A stretch of 64,000 nucleotides of DNA. It comes from Phenylobacterium deserti. Lineage in GTDB: Bacteria; Pseudomonadota; Alphaproteobacteria; Caulobacterales; Caulobacteraceae. A program made the translations under genes and the position numbers. A model generated the notes under the pieces. It was given only the letters and a program-made list of their open reading frames with translations, was not told where the DNA came from and did no database searches. Location of the stretch: the NCBI RefSeq assembly GCF_003254705.1, contig NZ_QFYR01000001.1:496001-560000 (forward strand), given 5' to 3'. Below are positions 60,560 to 64,000 of this stretch, piece by piece (positions within the stretch are counted from its first letter, which is position 1; each line of letters begins with the position of its first letter).

Positions 60560-61993
60560 TCAGGGGCCGCCCGCCACCTGGCCCACGTCGCCCTCCGGCT
60601 TGGGACGTGGCGCAAGCTTCAGCCGCGAAAAGCTGACCAGGGCGGCCAGAGCCGCCACCCCGGATGCGGTCGCCAGGGCCACGATGGTCGCGTGCGTGCC
60701 GGCGAAGTGGAAGAAGACCGCGGTGGTCACCGCCCCGGCGGTCTGGCCCAGCAGGCGCGCCGTCGCCAGCATGCCGCCGGCCGCGCCGCTGCGGTTCATG
60801 GGCGCCGAGGAGACCATGGCCCGGTTGTTGGGCGACTGGAAAAAGCCGAAGCCCAACCCGCAGATCGCCATGCGCCAAACGATGTCGAAGGTGGAGGCGC
60901 CCGGGTGGATCATGGACAGCAGGGCCAAGCCCGTGGCGAACACCGCCAGGCCGACGCCGCCCAGCAACCCCGCCGGGTAGCGGTCAGCCAGCCGGCCGGC
61001 GATGGGCGCCGCAACGCCGACGGCCAACGGCCAGGGAGTCATCAGCAAGCCCGTCTCCACGGCGCTGCGGTCCATGACCGTCTGGAAGTAGAAGGGCAGC
61101 GCCACATAGGCGAGCATCTGGGCGGCGAATGACACGATCGAGGTGGCGATCGACAGCCCGAAGATCGGGATCCGCAGCAGGTCGAAGGGCACAAGCGGAG
61201 CCGGGCGGCCCAGCTCACGTCGCACCAGGAACACCGCCGCCACAGCCCCAATGGCCAGCTTCCACAGGCCGTCGACTAGGCCTTCGCGTGCGGCGGCCTC
61301 AGCGCCCAGGATCAGGAAGCCGAAGGTCGCCGCATTCAGGAGAGCGGAAATCCAGTCGAAAGGTTTGCCCGACCCCACGGTGCGCGGCAGGGCGCGGCTG
61401 GCGATGCTGATGGCCAGGAGACCGAGCGGCACATTGATCGCAAACAGCCAGGGCCAGGAGCCGTTTGCGAGAATGGCCGAGGCGACGGTGGGCCCCACGG
61501 CAGCCGAGATCGAAATCACAACTGCATTCAGCCCGATGCCCCGGCCAAGCAAGCGGGCCGGATAGGTGAAGCGCACCAGGGCGGCGTTGATGCTCATGAT
61601 ACCGGCGGCGCCCAGCCCCTGGAGCACCCGCGCCGCGGTAAGCTGAGCCAAGCTGTCCGTTAGGGCGCAGCCCAGAGACCCGGCTGTGAACACCGCCAAG
61701 CCCGCCATGTAGACGCGCCGGTACCCGAGCTTGTCGCCTAGCGCCGCCATCGGCAGCAGGCACACCGTGATCGCCAGCTGGTAGGCGTTGACGATCCAGA
61801 TGGACGAGGCAGGGCTGGCGTTGAGCTCCTGAGCGATTGTCGGCAGCGCCACATTTGCGATCGCCCCATCGAGCACCGACATGCTCATGGCCAGCCAGAT
61901 CGTCAGCACCGACCAGTAGCGGCGAGGCGTGGGCAAGCCGTCGTGCGTCGCCGCTGCTGCGACGGCAGGTCGTGAAGCGGAAGGGCTGGGCAT
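60560..61993 (-). CDS. DHA2-family multidrug efflux MFS transporter
   Basis: 477 residues with about fourteen predicted helices, the EmrB/QacA (DHA2) type. Motif C-like sequence, LDGAIANVALPTIAQEL in the first helix and GDKLGYRRVYMAG after helix 2 support this. It starts at the ATG of MPSPSASRP behind GGAG; the frame continues 30 codons upstream without support. It is the first gene of a unit with xthA and the tandem TetR gene, so the TetR probably regulates it. The substrate is unknown. Confidence 0.88.
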   Translation of the reverse strand: MPSPSASRPAVAAAATHDGLPTPRRYWSVLTIWLAMSMSVLDGAIANVALPTIAQELNASPASSIWIVNAYQLAITVCLLPMAALGDKLGYRRVYMAGLAVFTAGSLGCALTDSLAQLTAARVLQGLGAAGIMSINAALVRFTYPARLLGRGIGLNAVVISISAAVGPTVASAILANGSWPWLFAINVPLGLLAISIASRALPRTVGSGKPFDWISALLNAATFGFLILGAEAAAREGLVDGLWKLAIGAVAAVFLVRRELGRPAPLVPFDLLRIPIFGLSIATSIVSFAAQMLAYVALPFYFQTVMDRSAVETGLLMTPWPLAVGVAAPIAGRLADRYPAGLLGGVGLAVFATGLALLSMIHPGASTFDIVWRMAICGLGFGFFQSPNNRAMVSSAPMNRSGAAGGMLATARLLGQTAGAVTTAVFFHFAGTHATIVALATASGVAALAALVSFSRLKLAPRPKPEGDVGQVAGGP

Positions 61994-62143
61994 CGCGCGC
62001 TCCGAAACACGCGGAGCGCTGGTTGTATCCCGCGGTCCGCCAAGGCCCGCGCCGGTCAGACGACGCCATTGGTGAACAACCACTTAACAAAGTGCGGTTC
62101 GGGGAGTGGCGTTACGCGAAAGAGAGGCGTATAAGAGCGCCCC

Positions 62144-62365
62144 ATGGCCGAGCGATCTTTCAAGCCCGATCTGACCGGGTCGAACGAGACTCTCGAAGCC
62201 CTGCTCGAGCGTCTTCGTTCCTTCAGCAAGCGCCCCATCCCGGGCCGCGACCTTCCACCGGACTTCGGTCACTTCGTGACCTCACGTCGACCACGAGGCG
62301 GCGCAGGTGGAGCGGAAGCCCCCGTTCCAGCCGACAAGCCGCCGGTCGAGCTCTACGCACACTGA
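62144..62365 (+). CDS. Small protein, unknown function
   Basis: 73 residues, MAERSFKPDLTGSNETLEALLERLRSF..., with an amphipathic helix (about 12-28) and a Pro/Arg/Gly-rich second half (RRPRGGAGG). No signal or membrane segment. No strong ribosome binding site directly precedes the ATG (GAGAGG lies further upstream). It is divergent from the DHA2 transporter. I do not recognise a family; coding is supported only by composition and a clean start and stop. Confidence 0.5.
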   Translation: MAERSFKPDLTGSNETLEALLERLRSFSKRPIPGRDLPPDFGHFVTSRRPRGGAGGAEAPVPADKPPVELYAH

Positions 62366-62494
62366 CGGCTGTCGCCGGGCGACGACACAAGATTCCATCC
62401 GAACGGCGTTTCGTGGAAGCGGATTGCCGAACTTCACCTTGTGCTCGACAACAAGGCCGTAGCCTTGCCAGCATAATCGTCGAGACTAGCCCGG

Positions 62495-64000
62495 ATGAGG
62501 AAGCTCCAGACCGCCGTCGACCCGGGCTCACCGGGCTTTGCGGCCAACGCCAAGGTGAACCGCGCGCTGGTCGAGCAACTGCGTGAGCGGTCCGCGGCCG
62601 CTGCGCTCGGGGGTCCAGAAGAGTCCCGGAAGCGTCATACCGGCCGCGGCAAGCTGCTGCCCCGCGAAAGGGTCATGCGCCTGCTCGATCCTGGCTCTCC
62701 GTTCCTGGAGGTCGGGCAACTGGCCGCCTTCGGCCTTTACGGCGGCGAAGCGCCAGCCGCCGGCGTGATCGCCGGCGTGGGGCGTGTCTCCGGCCGCGAA
62801 GTCATGGTGGTGGCCAACGACGCGACCGTGAAAGGCGGCGCCTACTTCCCCATGACGGTGAAGAAGCACCTGCGTGCGCAGGAGATCGCCTCCCAGAACC
62901 GCTTGCCATGCGTCTACCTGGTGGACAGCGGAGGGGCGAACCTTCCGCACCAGGCGGAGGTGTTCCCGGACCGCGACCACTTCGGCCGGATCTTCTTCAA
63001 CCAGGCGCGGATGAGCGCGGAGAATATCCCTCAGATCGCCTGCGTCATGGGCTCGTGCACCGCCGGCGGGGCCTATGTGCCGGCGATGAGCGACGAGACG
63101 GTGATCGTGCGCGGCCAGGGCACCATCTTCCTGGGCGGACCGCCTCTGGTGAAGGCCGCCACCGGCGAGGTGATCAGCGCCGAGGAGCTCGGCGGCGCCG
63201 ACACCCACGGCCGTCGCTCCGGCGTGGTCGATTATGTGGCGGAAAATGACGAGCACGCTCTCGCCATCGTGCGGAACATCGTCGCCAACCTGAACATCAC
63301 CAAGCGGGTCGAACTCGACGTCGCCGAGTCACGCCCCCCGGCCTACGACCCGGAAGAGCTCTACGGCCTGGTGCCCGCGGACGTGCGTGCGCCCTACGAT
63401 GTGCGCGAGGTGATCGCCCGGATCGTCGACGGCTCGGCCTTCGACGAGTTTAAGCCGCTGTATGGGACGACCCTGGTGTGCGGCTTCGCCCGGATCTGGG
63501 GCTATCCGATCGCCATTCTGGCCAACAACGGCGTGCTGTTCTCCGAGAGCGCGCTGAAAGGCGCGCACTTCATCGAGCTGGCCTGCAAGCGGAAGATCCC
63601 GCTGGTGTTCCTTCAGAACATCTCGGGCTTCATGGTGGGCGGTAAGTATGAGGCCGGCGGCATCGCCAAAGACGGCGCCAAACTGGTCACCGCCGTCGCG
63701 TCGGCCGAAGTTCCCAAGTTCACGGTTCTGATCGGCGGCTCGTTCGGAGCCGGCAACTACGGCATGTGCGGCCGCGCGTACTCGCCGCGCTTCCTTTGGA
63801 CTTGGCCCAACAGCCGCATCTCGGTCATGGGCGGCGAGCAGGCCGCCAGCGTCTTGGCCACCGTCCGCCGCGACGCGCTGGAAGCCAAGGGAGAGACCTG
63901 GCCGCGGGAGGACGAGGACGCTTTCAAGGCGCCGATCCGCCAGCGCTATGAGGAAGAGGGCGATCCCTATTTCGCCACCGCCCGGTTGTGGGATGACGGC
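62495..64000 (+). CDS. mccB: Methylcrotonyl-CoA carboxylase beta (carboxyltransferase) subunit, 3' end outside window
   Basis: First 502 residues; full-length enzymes are about 535. Starts [22 protein letters not shown], then [11 protein letters not shown] and the carboxyltransferase halves with [20 protein letters not shown] and [20 protein letters not shown] segments, plus [22 protein letters not shown]. These fit the leucine-degradation enzyme better than propionyl-CoA or acetyl-CoA carboxylase beta. The frame is open to the right edge. The mccA partner would be expected beyond the window. Confidence 0.93.
   Translation, partial: MRKLQTAVDPGSPGFAANAKVNRALVEQLRERSAAAALGGPEESRKRHTGRGKLLPRERVMRLLDPGSPFLEVGQLAAFGLYGGEAPAAGVIAGVGRVSGREVMVVANDATVKGGAYFPMTVKKHLRAQEIASQNRLPCVYLVDSGGANLPHQAEVFPDRDHFGRIFFNQARMSAENIPQIACVMGSCTAGGAYVPAMSDETVIVRGQGTIFLGGPPLVKAATGEVISAEELGGADTHGRRSGVVDYVAENDEHALAIVRNIVANLNITKRVELDVAESRPPAYDPEELYGLVPADVRAPYDVREVIARIVDGSAFDEFKPLYGTTLVCGFARIWGYPIAILANNGVLFSESALKGAHFIELACKRKIPLVFLQNISGFMVGGKYEAGGIAKDGAKLVTAVASAEVPKFTVLIGGSFGAGNYGMCGRAYSPRFLWTWPNSRISVMGGEQAASVLATVRRDALEAKGETWPREDEDAFKAPIRQRYEEEGDPYFATARLWDDG

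Noticed and set aside
1..64000. CRISPR arrays, prophage, integrase, transposase, toxin-antitoxin or defence islands
   Set aside because: I looked for direct-repeat arrays, recombinases and typical defence domains and saw none; composition looks even throughout.

Overview
The window is a high-GC, gene-dense chromosomal segment of an alphaproteobacterium, most likely of the Caulobacteraceae (Caulobacter/Phenylobacterium type). I base this on the DUF1134/EipA, DUF3309 and DUF983 small-protein set, the TonB-receptor style of carbohydrate uptake, LacI-regulated glucose genes headed by zwf, and the style of the infC, rpmI-rplT, pheST and lepA genes. The genus is an inference. I see no phage, transposase, integron, CRISPR array or rRNA.

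Layout. 1-13,300: envelope sugar metabolism. It holds the 3' end of a phosphomannomutase/phosphoglucomutase gene, then ugd, glmM, glmS, a low-complexity lipoprotein, galU, a UDP-sulfoquinovose synthase (sqdB), a YeeZ-like epimerase, and two glycosyltransferases (GT4, GT9). 13,400-24,100: core translation genes (infC, rpmI-rplT, pheS-pheT, lepA) mixed with small conserved proteins (CxxCxxxCC protein, eipA, Mut7-C, entericidin-like lipoprotein, DUF983, DUF3309). 24,200-32,900: an MFS symporter, DUF599, msrA-yjbR, tRNA-Ser(GGA), a cupin, three consecutive secreted Gfo/Idh/MocA oxidoreductases and a CDF transporter. 33,000-39,430: a glucoside/glucose block (GH3 beta-glucosidase, LacI regulator, glucokinase, zwf).

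39,560-57,650 is a pectin/galacturonate utilization locus. A TonB-dependent receptor, two GH28 enzymes, a PL10 pectate lyase, a type-B carboxylesterase and an alpha/beta hydrolase would depolymerize and import pectin. KduI and KduD handle unsaturated uronates from the lyase branch, and UxaA handles altronate from the hydrolase branch. An ExuT-like MFS transporter imports monomers, and a 2-keto-4-pentenoate-hydratase-like protein sits between kduI and exuT. A LacI regulator lies next to uxaA. uxaB, uxaC, kdgK and kdgA are not in the window. 57,650-64,000: a stand-alone receiver protein, a gene group of a DHA2 drug transporter, exonuclease III and an unusual tandem TetR protein, and the start of a methylcrotonyl-CoA carboxylase beta subunit.

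The main new signal is regulatory. Two sets of LacI-type palindromes flank the two sugar blocks. The pectin block has TGACA-CCGG-TGTCA sites upstream of the TonB receptor, between PL10 and the esterase, between kduI and the hydratase, and directly before uxaA. The glucose block has TTGACAGCGCTGTCAA before the GH3 gene and a 14/16 match directly before zwf. The sets differ only in the four central bases, and each has its own LacI paralogue nearby. Sites and regulators are read from sequence; binding and effectors are inference.
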